A stretch of DNA of 64,000 nucleotides from Sphingobium scionense (GTDB taxonomy: Bacteria > Pseudomonadota > Alphaproteobacteria > Sphingomonadales > Sphingomonadaceae). Location of the stretch: assembly GCF_014197035.1 (NCBI RefSeq), contig NZ_JACIEU010000021.1:22608-86607 (forward strand), written 5' to 3'. The notes under the pieces were generated by a model. That model made no database searches, had not been told where the DNA came from, and saw nothing but the letters and a program-made list of their open reading frames with translations. Made by a program: the position numbers and the translations under genes. This document shows positions 9,467 through 17,855 of the stretch, piece by piece (the stretch's first letter is position 1; each line of letters starts with the position of its first letter).

Positions 9467-10420
9467 TCAGGCCTTCGCGGCGGCCGCCTTGGCCAGCTTC
9501 GCCTCGCGCGCGGCGCGCATCTCGGCGAAATCCTTGCCGGCATGATAGCTCGACCGGGTCAGCGGGCTCGACGCCACCTGCAGGAAGCCCTTGGCCCGCG
9601 CGATCGCCGCATAGGCGTTGAAAGCTGCCGGAGTGACGAATTCCATCACCTTGGCATGCTTGGGCGTGGGCTGCAGATACTGGCCCATGGTCAGGAAATC
9701 GATATCGGCCGAACGCATGTCGTCCATCACCTGGTGGACTTCCAGCCGCTCCTCGCCCAGGCCCAGCATGATGCCGGACTTGGTGAAGATCGAGGGATCG
9801 AGCTTCTTCACGCTTTCGAGCAGGCGCAGCGACGCATAGTAGCGTGCACCCGGACGGATGGTCGGATAGAGCCGGGGCACGGTCTCCAGATTATGGTTGT
9901 AGACGTCCGGGCGAGCCTTGACGATCATCGCGACCGCGCGCTCATGCTTGTTGCGAAAATCCGGCGTCAGGATCTCGATCGTGGTGCCCGGCGTCGTGCG
10001 GCGCAGCGCCTCGATGACCTTGACGAACTGGCTGGCGCCGCCATCGGGCAGGTCGTCGCGATCGACCGAGGTGATGACGATATGTTCAAGTCCCATCTCC
10101 GCGGCGGCATCGGCCAGATTCTGCGGCTCGTTGACGTCCACCTTGCGCGGCATCCCGGTCTTGACGTTGCAGAAGGCACAGGCACGGGTGCAGACATCGC
10201 CCAGGATCATCACCGTGGCATGCTTCTTGGTCCAGCATTCGCCGATATTGGGGCAGGCCGCTTCCTCGCAGACTGTCGCCAGTCCTTTTTCCCGCATCAG
10301 CTTGCGCGTCTCGTGATAGCCGGGACTGGTCGGCGCCTTGACACGAATCCAGTCAGGCTTGCGGACGCGCTCCGGCTTGGCGGGCTGACCGGGTACGGGG
10401 ATCGGGGCAATGTCGTTCAT
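9467..10420 (-). CDS. lipA: Lipoyl synthase
   Basis: 317 residues. A radical-SAM enzyme that inserts two sulfurs into octanoyl groups on lipoyl-dependent enzymes. It carries the auxiliary-cluster motif CEEAACPNIGEC and the SAM-cluster motif CTRACAFCNV, followed by the conserved DEPxNLA-like stretch (here NEPQNLADA), VITSVDRDDLPDGG and the C-terminal conserved SSPLTRSSYHA. The start at 10420 gives the expected short N-terminal arm. It lies upstream of the Coq10/RatA gene. It is divergent from the carbonic anhydrase gene, so the 64-nt gap should hold both promoters. Confidence 0.96.
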   Translation of the reverse strand: MNDIAPIPVPGQPAKPERVRKPDWIRVKAPTSPGYHETRKLMREKGLATVCEEAACPNIGECWTKKHATVMILGDVCTRACAFCNVKTGMPRKVDVNEPQNLADAAAEMGLEHIVITSVDRDDLPDGGASQFVKVIEALRRTTPGTTIEILTPDFRNKHERAVAMIVKARPDVYNHNLETVPRLYPTIRPGARYYASLRLLESVKKLDPSIFTKSGIMLGLGEERLEVHQVMDDMRSADIDFLTMGQYLQPTPKHAKVMEFVTPAAFNAYAAIARAKGFLQVASSPLTRSSYHAGKDFAEMRAAREAKLAKAAAAKA

Positions 10421-10484
10421 GCGCCCCAGATAGCGATGCCGGACCGCTCTTGCCAGTCCTCTCTTTGTGCGGCACACCCACGCC

Positions 10485-11123
10485 ATGACCGATTTTGCCG
10501 ACATGCTTCAGGGCTATCGCCGCTTCCGGGAAACCGGATGGTCCCAACAGCGCGAGCGCTGGGACGAACTCAACGAAGGGCAGAGCCCCAGGGTGATGGT
10601 GATCGCCTGCTCCGACAGCCGAGTCGATCCGGCCCAGATCTTCGATACCAGTCCCGGCGAAATCTTCGTCGTGCGCAACGTCGCGGCGCTGGTGCCGCCG
10701 TTCGAGACCAATCCGGGCTGGCACGGCGTATCGGCCGCGCTCGAATTTGCAGTCCAGGTGCTCAAGGTCGGCGAGATTGTCGTCATGGGCCATGGCAAGT
10801 GTGGCGGCTGCAAGGCGGCACTCAGCCATGACCTCAAGGACGCGCCGCCCGGCGAAGGCGGCTTCATCCATCACTGGATTGAATTGCTCGATGATGCCCG
10901 GGAGGTCGTGGTCGGCCGTTATGGCGACCAGCGCGACCGCGAGGTCGAGCGTGCCATGGAGCAGGAGGGCGTCAAGGTCAGCCTGGCCAACCTGCGCAGC
11001 TTCCCCTGCGTCCGCGCCAAGGAGAAGAGCGGCGAGTTGAAGCTGGTCGGCAGCTTCTTCGCCATTGCCGACGGCCAGCTCCACATATTGGACGAGCAGA
11101 CCGGCGCCTTCGCCCCGGCCTGA
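10485..11123 (+). CDS. Beta-class carbonic anhydrase
   Basis: 212 residues. It interconverts carbon dioxide and bicarbonate in the cytoplasm. The zinc and catalytic signatures are complete: CSDSRVDP (Cys and the Asp-Arg dyad) and GHGKCGGCKA (His and Cys ligands). The region FVVRNVAALVPP is also typical. I chose the ATG at 10485, directly before DFADMLQGYRRF, the usual N-terminus of this subfamily. It is followed 25 nt later by the NYN gene. Confidence 0.94.
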   Translation: MTDFADMLQGYRRFRETGWSQQRERWDELNEGQSPRVMVIACSDSRVDPAQIFDTSPGEIFVVRNVAALVPPFETNPGWHGVSAALEFAVQVLKVGEIVVMGHGKCGGCKAALSHDLKDAPPGEGGFIHHWIELLDDAREVVVGRYGDQRDREVERAMEQEGVKVSLANLRSFPCVRAKEKSGELKLVGSFFAIADGQLHILDEQTGAFAPA

Positions 11124-11148
11124 AGAGGGCCAGACAAGGAGAATTTCC

Positions 11149-11964
11149 ATGCCCATGCGGCAGGAAGGGCGCGGCAATATCGCCCTGCTGATCGATGCGG
11201 ACAACGCGTCGGCGGCCCATTTTGACGCGGTCATGACCGTGTTGGCGGAGTTGGGCACGGTCAATATCCGCCGCGCCTATGGCAATTGGAACAAGGCGAC
11301 GCTCAAGACCTGGGCGGCGCTGTCCGTGGCGCAGGCGATCGAGCCGCAGCAGCAGTTCGATCTCACCAAGGGCAAGAATGCCACTGACATGAAGATGACG
11401 ATCGACGCGATGGATCTGCTTTCCAGCGGGCGCGTCGACGGCTTTGGCCTGATGTCGAGCGACAGCGATTTCACCCCGCTGGTGACGCGACTGCGCCAGG
11501 ACGGCATTCCGGTCTATGGTTTCGGCAACACCAATGCGCCTGAAGGCTTCCGCCGTGCCTGCACCCGCTTCATCGATGTGGCAGCGCTGCGCCCGGTGGA
11601 GGTTCCGGTAGCCAAATCGGCTGCGACGCCCAAGAAGAAGGCTCCGACCAAAGGCAGCGAGGCTGCGCGGCCTGCCGCTGCGCCACCCCCTCCCCCGCCG
11701 GCGGCGACCGCTGCGCCAGCAGGCACCGGCGCGGCGGTGGACCCGGAGGTCGTGCGCCTCTTGATCGACGCCTATGACGAGGCGAAGCGGGACGAGCGGG
11801 GCTTTGTCGCATTAGGTCCGGTCGGCCAGCGGGTCGGCAACCGCTCCAGCTTCGACGTGCGCAACTATGGCTTCAAGCGCCTGTCCGACCTGGTCGCCGC
11901 CATACCCAACTTCACCAGCGAAGTGCGCGAAGGCGGCCAGACCTGGATCAAGCGGATTCGCTGA
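11149..11964 (+). CDS. NYN-domain (LabA/PIN-like) protein with C-terminal LOTUS/OST-HTH domain
   Basis: 271 residues. The N-terminal NYN domain, a PIN-like RNase fold, shows acidic residues at DADN (near residue 16), the run TKGKNATDMKM and GLMSSDSDFTPLV. A Pro/Ala/Lys-rich linker (about residues 160-200) leads to a C-terminal winged-helix of the OST-HTH/LOTUS type (FVALGPVGQRVGN...DVRNYGFKRLSDLV). The family is inferred to process RNA. It has a good ribosome binding site (AAGGAG) and a TGATG junction with the acylphosphatase gene. Confidence 0.85.
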   Translation: MPMRQEGRGNIALLIDADNASAAHFDAVMTVLAELGTVNIRRAYGNWNKATLKTWAALSVAQAIEPQQQFDLTKGKNATDMKMTIDAMDLLSSGRVDGFGLMSSDSDFTPLVTRLRQDGIPVYGFGNTNAPEGFRRACTRFIDVAALRPVEVPVAKSAATPKKKAPTKGSEAARPAAAPPPPPPAATAAPAGTGAAVDPEVVRLLIDAYDEAKRDERGFVALGPVGQRVGNRSSFDVRNYGFKRLSDLVAAIPNFTSEVREGGQTWIKRIR

Positions 11965-12245
11965 TGCCGGCCGTTGCGTGCCGCCTGATGATCCATGGCC
12001 GGGTTCAGGGCGTGTTCTATCGCAACTGGACGGTCCAGACCGCGCGCAGTCTGGGCCTCACCGGCTGGGTGCGCAACCGGATGGACGGCAGCGTCGAGGC
12101 ACTGGTCCAGGGGGAGGCGGACGCTGTAGATCGCTTCATCGCGCTGGCACAAGATGGGCCGCCGGTGGCAAAGGTCGCGCGGATCGAGGCGATGGATGTG
12201 CCGCGCGAAGCGCTGGGCGGCTTCGAGAAGCGGCAAACCGCCTAA
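11964..12245 (+). CDS. acyP: Acylphosphatase
   Basis: 93 residues, normal for the family. It cleaves acyl phosphates in the cytosol. The catalytic Arg and the phosphate loop are seen in IHGRVQGVFYRNW, and the catalytic Asn region in GLTGWVRNRMDGSVE. The start overlaps the NYN gene stop by one base (TGATG), which implies translational coupling. The C-terminus is slightly altered from the usual F-x-I-R ending but the catalytic residues are intact. Confidence 0.9.
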   Translation: MPAVACRLMIHGRVQGVFYRNWTVQTARSLGLTGWVRNRMDGSVEALVQGEADAVDRFIALAQDGPPVAKVARIEAMDVPREALGGFEKRQTA

Positions 12246-12663
12246 ACGTCGCCCCCCTTTGCTGCCGGTGGGCCACCCAAACTTCTGCCCTTTCCTATTT
12301 GGACTTTCCTTGCTCTACTCTGGTGCCCGTCCCACTGCGCAAGACCGTGACCCAAGTGTCGCGTCATCATGACCTTGGCGTCACCCCATCATGACCCGAC
12401 CGTTGCGTCACTGGAACGCAACGGTCGCGTCGATGGTGCGTTGCGCTGAACTTTCTCGTGAAATCGGCCAGAAATGCAGGGCAAGAACGGTGTGAACTTT
12501 GCCGCTGACGCGTCACCATGATCCTGTCGTGACCCAAAACCCTGCGGATCCGACCCTCATGTCGCCATTCATCATCAACCAGAAAAGAAGCAGCAACAGT
12601 CGAAACCTACATGCCACTGTGACGACCGGGCAACAAAGCACGGCGTCACAGCAGGAGAATGCA
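12246..12663 (+). repeat. Intergenic region with a perfect inverted repeat and recurring GCGTCA/ATGACC words
   Basis: A 418-nt stretch without a convincing gene. It contains an 11-bp perfect inverted repeat with a 7-nt spacer (12398-12408 and 12416-12426, arm GACCGTTGCGT). Three loose copies of a GCGTCA...ATGACC word lie near 12360, 12379 and 12506. The inverted repeat could be an operator or the stem of an RNA element in the leader of the next gene; it has no T-run, so it is not an obvious intrinsic terminator. The last 15 nt contain the ribosome binding site GCAGGAG for 12664. Confidence 0.5.
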
Positions 12664-13071
12664 ATGAGTTTGATCCTTATGGCGCTTGCCGCCGCCGCGA
12701 CCCACAATGTCTCGGTCGAGCATCATGGCAACCAGGTCGGTGCCACCTACACCGCCCGTGCCGACATCAGCACCAAGACGGTCGGCGCCAAGACGCCCAA
12801 CCGGATGGACAGCCAGCGCTGCCAGTGGACCGCGACGATCGTCGTCGACCGCAAGCTGGACCATGGCCCGGCGCTCGCCCGCACCGTGTCGAGCGACAAG
12901 CGTTTTTCGGGTAGCGAGGCTGGCGCCTGCACCCCCGGTCGTCAGTCCGGCGAACGCAACATGGCCCAGTATCAGGACAAGATCGAGGCGCATCTGATCG
13001 CCGTGGCGGAGGCCGATCGCGCGCCGCTGCTGGCTGAACTGGACTCGGTGCGCGCCCTTGCGTCGAACTGA
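12664..13071 (+). CDS. Hypothetical exported protein
   Basis: 135 residues, not recognised. The short hydrophobic N-terminus (SLILMALAAAATHN) looks like a signal peptide. Two Cys, near residues 55 and 92, could form a disulfide in the periplasm. The ribosome binding site GCAGGAG sits 6-8 nt before the ATG at 12664, which settles the start. The 3' end overlaps the next gene by 14 nt, so the two envelope proteins are probably made together. No function can be assigned. Confidence 0.65.
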   Translation: MSLILMALAAAATHNVSVEHHGNQVGATYTARADISTKTVGAKTPNRMDSQRCQWTATIVVDRKLDHGPALARTVSSDKRFSGSEAGACTPGRQSGERNMAQYQDKIEAHLIAVAEADRAPLLAELDSVRALASN

Positions 13072-13795
13072 TCGCGTCACGACCGTGGCATGGCTGGGCG
13101 GGCTTGGCCTCGCCCTCCATGCCCTGCCGGCGGCCGCTCAATATGCCAGCGGTCCCAGCGCGACGATTGAGGTTGCCAGCGACGAACGCCGCCGCGGCCT
13201 CAGTTGGAGCGACGGCGATCCTGTGCTGCGCGGCAGCTTGTCCGTGCCGGTCGCGCAAGGCCTCTCGCTCGATGGCGCCGCGACCAGCCTCTGGGGCAGC
13301 GATCGCCATGGCGGCGCCGACGCCGTCATCGACCTTGGCCCCTCCTATGTCCATCAACTGGGCGGCTGGCGCCTGTCGCTCGACGCGCGCTACCATCTCT
13401 TCCCCGGCGCCGATCATCAGGGCTATGGCGAATTTGGCGCCGGCGCCGGCTTCCTGATCGGCCCTGCCAGCATCGACATCGGCGCCCAATATGCCCCGCG
13501 CCAGTCGGCGATCGGCGGCGACAATCTCTATCTGTCCTCCGCCGCCTCCTTCGCCATTCCCGGCACGCCGCTCACCGCCTCGGCACGGGTCGGCCATAGT
13601 TCCGGGTCGGATCGCGATCCGCTAGCCTCGCAACGGCTGCGGCCGGGCGGCGATTATTGGGATTATGGCGCGGCCATCGCCTGGTATCGTGGCCGCTGGT
13701 CGGCGGAGCTGCGCTACAGCGACACCGACATTGACGGGCGCGACGCGCGCCACGGCGGGTCGGCTCTCATCGGGAAGGTCGGCCTAACCCTGTAG
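13058..13795 (+). CDS. TorF-like putative outer-membrane porin
   Basis: About 245 residues. A signal peptide (WLGGLGLALHALPAAAQ) is followed by amphipathic beta-strand repeats with alternating aromatic and small residues and a C-terminal hydrophobic end (LIGKVGLTL). The motif VASDERRRGLSWSDGDP is typical of the TorF/Gcw_chp family of small proteobacterial outer-membrane barrels. The start is a TTG at 13058; a GTG at 13085 would still keep most of the signal peptide. The gene overlaps the preceding exported protein by 14 nt and the convergent EAL gene by 12 nt. Confidence 0.75.
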   Translation: MRRTDRVTTVAWLGGLGLALHALPAAAQYASGPSATIEVASDERRRGLSWSDGDPVLRGSLSVPVAQGLSLDGAATSLWGSDRHGGADAVIDLGPSYVHQLGGWRLSLDARYHLFPGADHQGYGEFGAGAGFLIGPASIDIGAQYAPRQSAIGGDNLYLSSAASFAIPGTPLTASARVGHSSGSDRDPLASQRLRPGGDYWDYGAAIAWYRGRWSAELRYSDTDIDGRDARHGGSALIGKVGLTL

Positions 13796-15796
13796 CACCA
13801 GCGATATGAGTTCGGGCGAGGAGACGCCCGCCGAGCGCAGGAAACCCTGATAATAATCACAGCCTTCCCGTGCCAGCAGGTCGAGTTGCTGCTCCGTCTC
13901 TACCCCTTCGGCGATCACGTTCAGGCCCAGCGATTTCGCCATATGGATCACCCCGCGCACGATGATCCGGTCGCGCGCCGACCCGGCGATGTCCTGAGCC
14001 AGACTGGAGTCGATCTTCAGATAATCGAGCGGCAGGCCCTTAAGGTAAGCAAGGCTCGAATAGCCGGTGCCGAAATCGTCGATCGCCACCGCCAGCCCTT
14101 CGGACCGCAATGCCGTCAGCAGCGCCGCCGCCGCGTCGACATCCTGGATCAGCCCGCTCTCGGTGATCTCCACCGTCAGCCGCGACCGGGGAAAGCCGCT
14201 GCGGTCCACCTGCCCCAGAAAATCGGCCATGAACCCCGGCTGCGCAATATCCGCCGCCGTGACATTGATCGACAGGCGCAGATTGGACAGCGCACTCGGC
14301 CATGCCGCCGCCTGCCGCAGCGCCTCGGCCTGGATATGCGCCGACAGCGGCAGCATGTAATCGGATCGCTCGGCCGTGCCGAACAATATGCCAGCCCCCA
14401 GCGGGCCATAGATCGGGTGGTTCCACCGCGCCAAAGCCTCGACCCCGCTGATGCGATGGTCATAGACCGGATATTGCGGCTGGAACACGATGCCGATCTC
14501 GCCCCGGTGCAGCGCCAGCCGCAGGTCGGTTTCGAGCTGATCGGCGTCGAGCTGGCGACTGCGCTTCTCGGCGGAAAAGATGCGAATGCCCTCACCCCCG
14601 CCCTGCCGCGCATCGGCCAGTGCAGCGCCCGCTCGTCGCAGCAACTGGGTCGCATCATCCTCCGCCCGTGCCTGCGCGATACCGCAGCGCGCAATCAGGC
14701 GGATCAGATGATCCCCCGCGCTGAACGGCCGGCTGATCGCCTCGATCAACTGCCGCGCCAGATAGGTCGCCCGCTCCGCCGCCGCCGGCTCGCCGGTCAG
14801 GCCGACCAGAAACTCGGTGCCGGCGATCCGCGCCACCATCGCATGGCCCGCCACGGCATCCACAATCTGCTCGATCCGTCGGGCGATCCGTCCCAACAGC
14901 GCATCCCCCACCACCTGGCCATAGGCTGCGTTCATGCGATCGAACTGGCTAATCGACAGCAGCACCACCGTCGTCGGCAGGCCCGACCGACGATCCAGCC
15001 AGTCCAGCGCCGCCTGACGCGACCGCAACCCGGTCAGATTGTCGCGGCTCGCGACATCCTGGTCCTGCGCGTCGGACAGCCACTCCACATCGGCCGCCAC
15101 CGTGCCATCGACGAAGCGCAGATGATGCACCAGCCGATTGCCCGGCCGCCCAGGCACGGCATGGGCGAACGCCGCCGGACGGCCCGACTGCATCATCCCC
15201 TCCAGTGCGTTCAGCACCGCCTTGCGTTCATTGCGCGCCAGCCGGTGGATCAGCGTCGATGGCGTCGGCTGCCAAGCCTCGATCCCCAGATTGCGGGCCA
15301 GGCTTTCGCTCAGGCGCAGCCCGGCGCCATCGCGGTCCATCTCCCAGTAAAGCGCGTCCCCCCGGCGGATGCGCTGCGCCCGCTGACTTTGCATCGCGCC
15401 GCCGCCCAGCCGCTCGACCAGTCGCTGCGCCGATGCCAGCGTTGCCTGCAACAAGGGTTGCGTTACCGGTGCGACCAGAAAGTGGGTTGCGCCGGCGTCG
15501 AACAATTGCGGCAGGCTCGCGACTGCTGCCGGATCGACCAGCACCACCAGCGCACAGCCGCCGGCGTCCACCGCCGGCACCAGCGGCGCGATCAGCTTGG
15601 CCGCCGTCCCGCCGCGCATGTCGACCAGCGCGATCTGGGCGTCGCTGCGCAGAAAACGCTGCGGCGCATCGGTGGCACGCCGCGCACCGATCGCGCGCCA
15701 GCCCGCCTCCTGTGCGGCACGGCACAGAGGGTCGCGGTCGCCGGGCGACAGGATGAAGATGCTGCGCTGTCCGTCCGGCGCGGCCTGCCCGCTCAC
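13784..15796 (-). CDS. Cyclic-di-GMP phosphodiesterase (degenerate GGDEF plus EAL)
   Basis: About 670 residues. Domains in order: a receiver-like alpha/beta region (about residues 10-125) with Asp in LVDMRGG, a poorly conserved middle segment, a degenerate GGDEF domain in which the active loop reads AGTEF, and an EAL domain. The EAL domain keeps the catalytic set: VEALARW, the NVTA region, EITESG, DFGTGYSS and DYLKID. The protein therefore probably degrades c-di-GMP without making it. I set the start at the GTG 15796, which follows a GGGAG ribosome binding site; a longer ORF upstream has no support. It is divergent from moaA. Confidence 0.85.
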   Translation of the reverse strand: MSGQAAPDGQRSIFILSPGDRDPLCRAAQEAGWRAIGARRATDAPQRFLRSDAQIALVDMRGGTAAKLIAPLVPAVDAGGCALVVLVDPAAVASLPQLFDAGATHFLVAPVTQPLLQATLASAQRLVERLGGGAMQSQRAQRIRRGDALYWEMDRDGAGLRLSESLARNLGIEAWQPTPSTLIHRLARNERKAVLNALEGMMQSGRPAAFAHAVPGRPGNRLVHHLRFVDGTVAADVEWLSDAQDQDVASRDNLTGLRSRQAALDWLDRRSGLPTTVVLLSISQFDRMNAAYGQVVGDALLGRIARRIEQIVDAVAGHAMVARIAGTEFLVGLTGEPAAAERATYLARQLIEAISRPFSAGDHLIRLIARCGIAQARAEDDATQLLRRAGAALADARQGGGEGIRIFSAEKRSRQLDADQLETDLRLALHRGEIGIVFQPQYPVYDHRISGVEALARWNHPIYGPLGAGILFGTAERSDYMLPLSAHIQAEALRQAAAWPSALSNLRLSINVTAADIAQPGFMADFLGQVDRSGFPRSRLTVEITESGLIQDVDAAAALLTALRSEGLAVAIDDFGTGYSSLAYLKGLPLDYLKIDSSLAQDIAGSARDRIIVRGVIHMAKSLGLNVIAEGVETEQQLDLLAREGCDYYQGFLRSAGVSSPELISLVLQG

Positions 15797-15917
15797 TCTT
15801 TTTTCGACTCCCTGACAAGGCGCATGCCGCTCTTGTAACAGCAACCGGTTACCGACCTCTTCACCGCCCCGCAACCGGCCTGCTTGCGCCAACCATGCCC
15901 ATGGCCTAGCTAGGGGC

Positions 15918-16931
15918 ATGGCCATGGTGGATCCTGCCGCAATTTCCATGACCGACGGCCTTGGCCGCCGGATCGACTATCTGCGGATTTCCGTTACGGA
16001 TCGGTGTGACCTGCGCTGCCGCTACTGCATGGCGGAGCGGATGCAGTTCCTGCCGAAGAACCAGGTTCTGACGCTGGAAGAAATCGCGCTCCTCGCCGAT
16101 CTCTTCATCGCGCGGGGCGTGCGCCGCATCCGGCTGACCGGTGGCGAGCCGCTGGTACGCCGCGACATCATCGACCTGATCCATCGAATCGGCCGCCATC
16201 TCGATGCCGGCCTCCAGGAACTGACGCTGACCACCAATGGCACCCGCCTCGCCGACCATGCACAGGCGTTGCACGACGCCGGGGTCCGCCGGATCAACGT
16301 GAGCCTCGACACTCTGCAGGCCGATCGCTTTGCCCATGTCACCCGCGGTGGCGACCTGGCGACCGTGTTGCGCGGACTGGACGCTGCGCGGACCGCTGGC
16401 ATCGCGATCAAGATCAACATGGTCGCGCTCAAGGATATCAACGCCGACGAAATCCTGCCGATGCTGCGCTGGTGCGACGGCCAGGGCTTCGACCTGACCC
16501 TGATCGAGACCATGCCGCTAGGGGAAACCGGCGAAGATCGCACCGACCATTATCTACCGCTGTCACATGTGGCGAAAGAGATTGAAGCCCACCATATACT
16601 TACCCCGATTGCAGCACGCACGGGCGGCCCAGCACGCTATCATACGGTCGACGGACTGGGCGTGCGCCTGGGGCTTATCACGCCTCTCACGCGCAATTTC
16701 TGCGCCGACTGCAACCGCATGCGCCTGACCTGCGAGGGCAAGATTTACATGTGCCTGGGCCATGACGACCATGTCGATTTCAAGGCCGCCCTGCGCAGCG
16801 GCGGCTTGGCAGCGGTCGAACCGCTGGTAGATCGCGCGCTGCGGCGCAAACCCGCAGCCCATGACTTTCGGATCGGCGCCGGCGCCCCGTCCGCCGCCGT
16901 TCAACGGCATATGAGCGTCACCGGCGGATGA
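15918..16931 (+). CDS. moaA: GTP 3',8-cyclase MoaA (molybdenum cofactor biosynthesis)
   Basis: 337 residues. A radical-SAM enzyme for the first step of molybdopterin synthesis from GTP. The SAM-cluster motif is CDLRCRYCMAE, and the C-terminal [4Fe-4S] ligands that bind GTP are in FCADCNRMRLTCEGKIYMCL. The region IRLTGGEPLVRRD is also diagnostic. The start may instead be a Met closer to MTDGLGRR (15948). The usual C-terminal GG is present (VTGG). The 4-nt overlap with nadK suggests cotranscription. No other moa genes are in the window. Confidence 0.95.
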   Translation: MAMVDPAAISMTDGLGRRIDYLRISVTDRCDLRCRYCMAERMQFLPKNQVLTLEEIALLADLFIARGVRRIRLTGGEPLVRRDIIDLIHRIGRHLDAGLQELTLTTNGTRLADHAQALHDAGVRRINVSLDTLQADRFAHVTRGGDLATVLRGLDAARTAGIAIKINMVALKDINADEILPMLRWCDGQGFDLTLIETMPLGETGEDRTDHYLPLSHVAKEIEAHHILTPIAARTGGPARYHTVDGLGVRLGLITPLTRNFCADCNRMRLTCEGKIYMCLGHDDHVDFKAALRSGGLAAVEPLVDRALRRKPAAHDFRIGAGAPSAAVQRHMSVTGG

Positions 16932-17704
16932 ACAGCGAACCGCGGCGCGCCCTTGTCGCGTCCCCGACCCAGGCTGCACGGGCAGCGGAAGAGCGGTTGC
17001 GCGCCGCCTATGATTTCGTGCCGCTGGAACAGGCGGACACGGTCATCGCCCTGGGCGGCGACGGTTTCATGCTGCAGACACTGCACGCCATGCTGGAATC
17101 CCGCCGCATATTGCCGGTCTTCGGCATGAACCTCGGCACCGTCGGCTTCCTGATGAACGAATGGCGGCTGGAACGGCTGGAACAGCGGCTGGAGAAGGCC
17201 AAGAGCTTCAAGGTCAATCCGCTGCGCATGGTGGTCGATACGGTCGATGGCGAGCGTTTCTCCATTCCGGCGATCAACGAAGTCTCGCTGCTGCGTGAAA
17301 CCCGCCAGACCGCCAAGCTGGAAGTCCAGGTCAACGACCGCCCCGTCCTGCCCGAACTGGTGTGCGACGGCGTGCTGGTAGCGACGCCGGCCGGGTCGAC
17401 CGCTTATAATCTTTCCGCCCATGGCCCGATCCTGCCGCTCGGCTCCGCACTCGTCGCGTTGACACCGATCAGCCCCTTCCGCCCGCGCCGCTGGCGGGGC
17501 GCGATCCTGCCGGAAAACACCGCGATTCGCTTTACCGTGCTGGACCCGGTGAAGCGCCCGGTCAGTGCCGTCGCCGACCAGCGCGAAGTTCGCGACGTCG
17601 CACAGGTGGAGGTCAAGATCGACCGCGCCACCCCGCTGACCCTGTTGTTCGACCCCGAACATACGCTCGACGACCGGATCGCCGCCGAACAATTCATCGC
17701 GTAA
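16928..17704 (+). CDS. nadK: NAD kinase
   Basis: 258 residues. It phosphorylates NAD to NADP in the cytoplasm. The nucleotide-binding GGDGFML, the conserved GMNLGTVGFLMNEW, the NE in PAINEVSLL and the TPAGSTAYNLSAHGPI signature are all clear. The start codon overlaps the moaA stop (ATGA). It is the last chromosomal protein gene before tRNA-Asn and the integrated element. Confidence 0.95.
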   Translation: MNSEPRRALVASPTQAARAAEERLRAAYDFVPLEQADTVIALGGDGFMLQTLHAMLESRRILPVFGMNLGTVGFLMNEWRLERLEQRLEKAKSFKVNPLRMVVDTVDGERFSIPAINEVSLLRETRQTAKLEVQVNDRPVLPELVCDGVLVATPAGSTAYNLSAHGPILPLGSALVALTPISPFRPRRWRGAILPENTAIRFTVLDPVKRPVSAVADQREVRDVAQVEVKIDRATPLTLLFDPEHTLDDRIAAEQFIA

Positions 17705-17780
17705 ATTTCTGCAATTTCGCACTTGCCATTTGAAACAAGCCGCTGCATATGCGCCACCTGCCCGGCGCAAGCGGGGCTGC

Positions 17781-17855
17781 TCCCCGATAGCTCAGCGGTA
17801 GAGCATTCGACTGTTAATCGAATGGCCGTAGGTTCGAATCCTACTCGGGGAGCCA
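17781..17855 (+). tRNA. tRNA-Asn (anticodon GTT), element integration site
   Basis: A 75-nt cloverleaf with encoded CCA. The acceptor stem pairs TCCCCGA with TCGGGGA, the D-arm is GCTC...GAGC, the anticodon stem is TTCGA/TCGAA enclosing the loop CTGTTAA (anticodon GTT), and the T-arm is GTAGG-TTCGAAT-CCTAC. The minus-strand serine recombinase gene ends inside the T-arm/acceptor region, so the 3' part of the tRNA is shared between chromosome and element. This marks the left junction of the element. Confidence 0.97.

Noticed and set aside
13886..15838. 650-codon plus-strand ORF opposite the EAL gene
   Set aside because: The minus strand encodes a full EAL domain with catalytic motifs; the opposite ORF has only low-complexity basic sequence.
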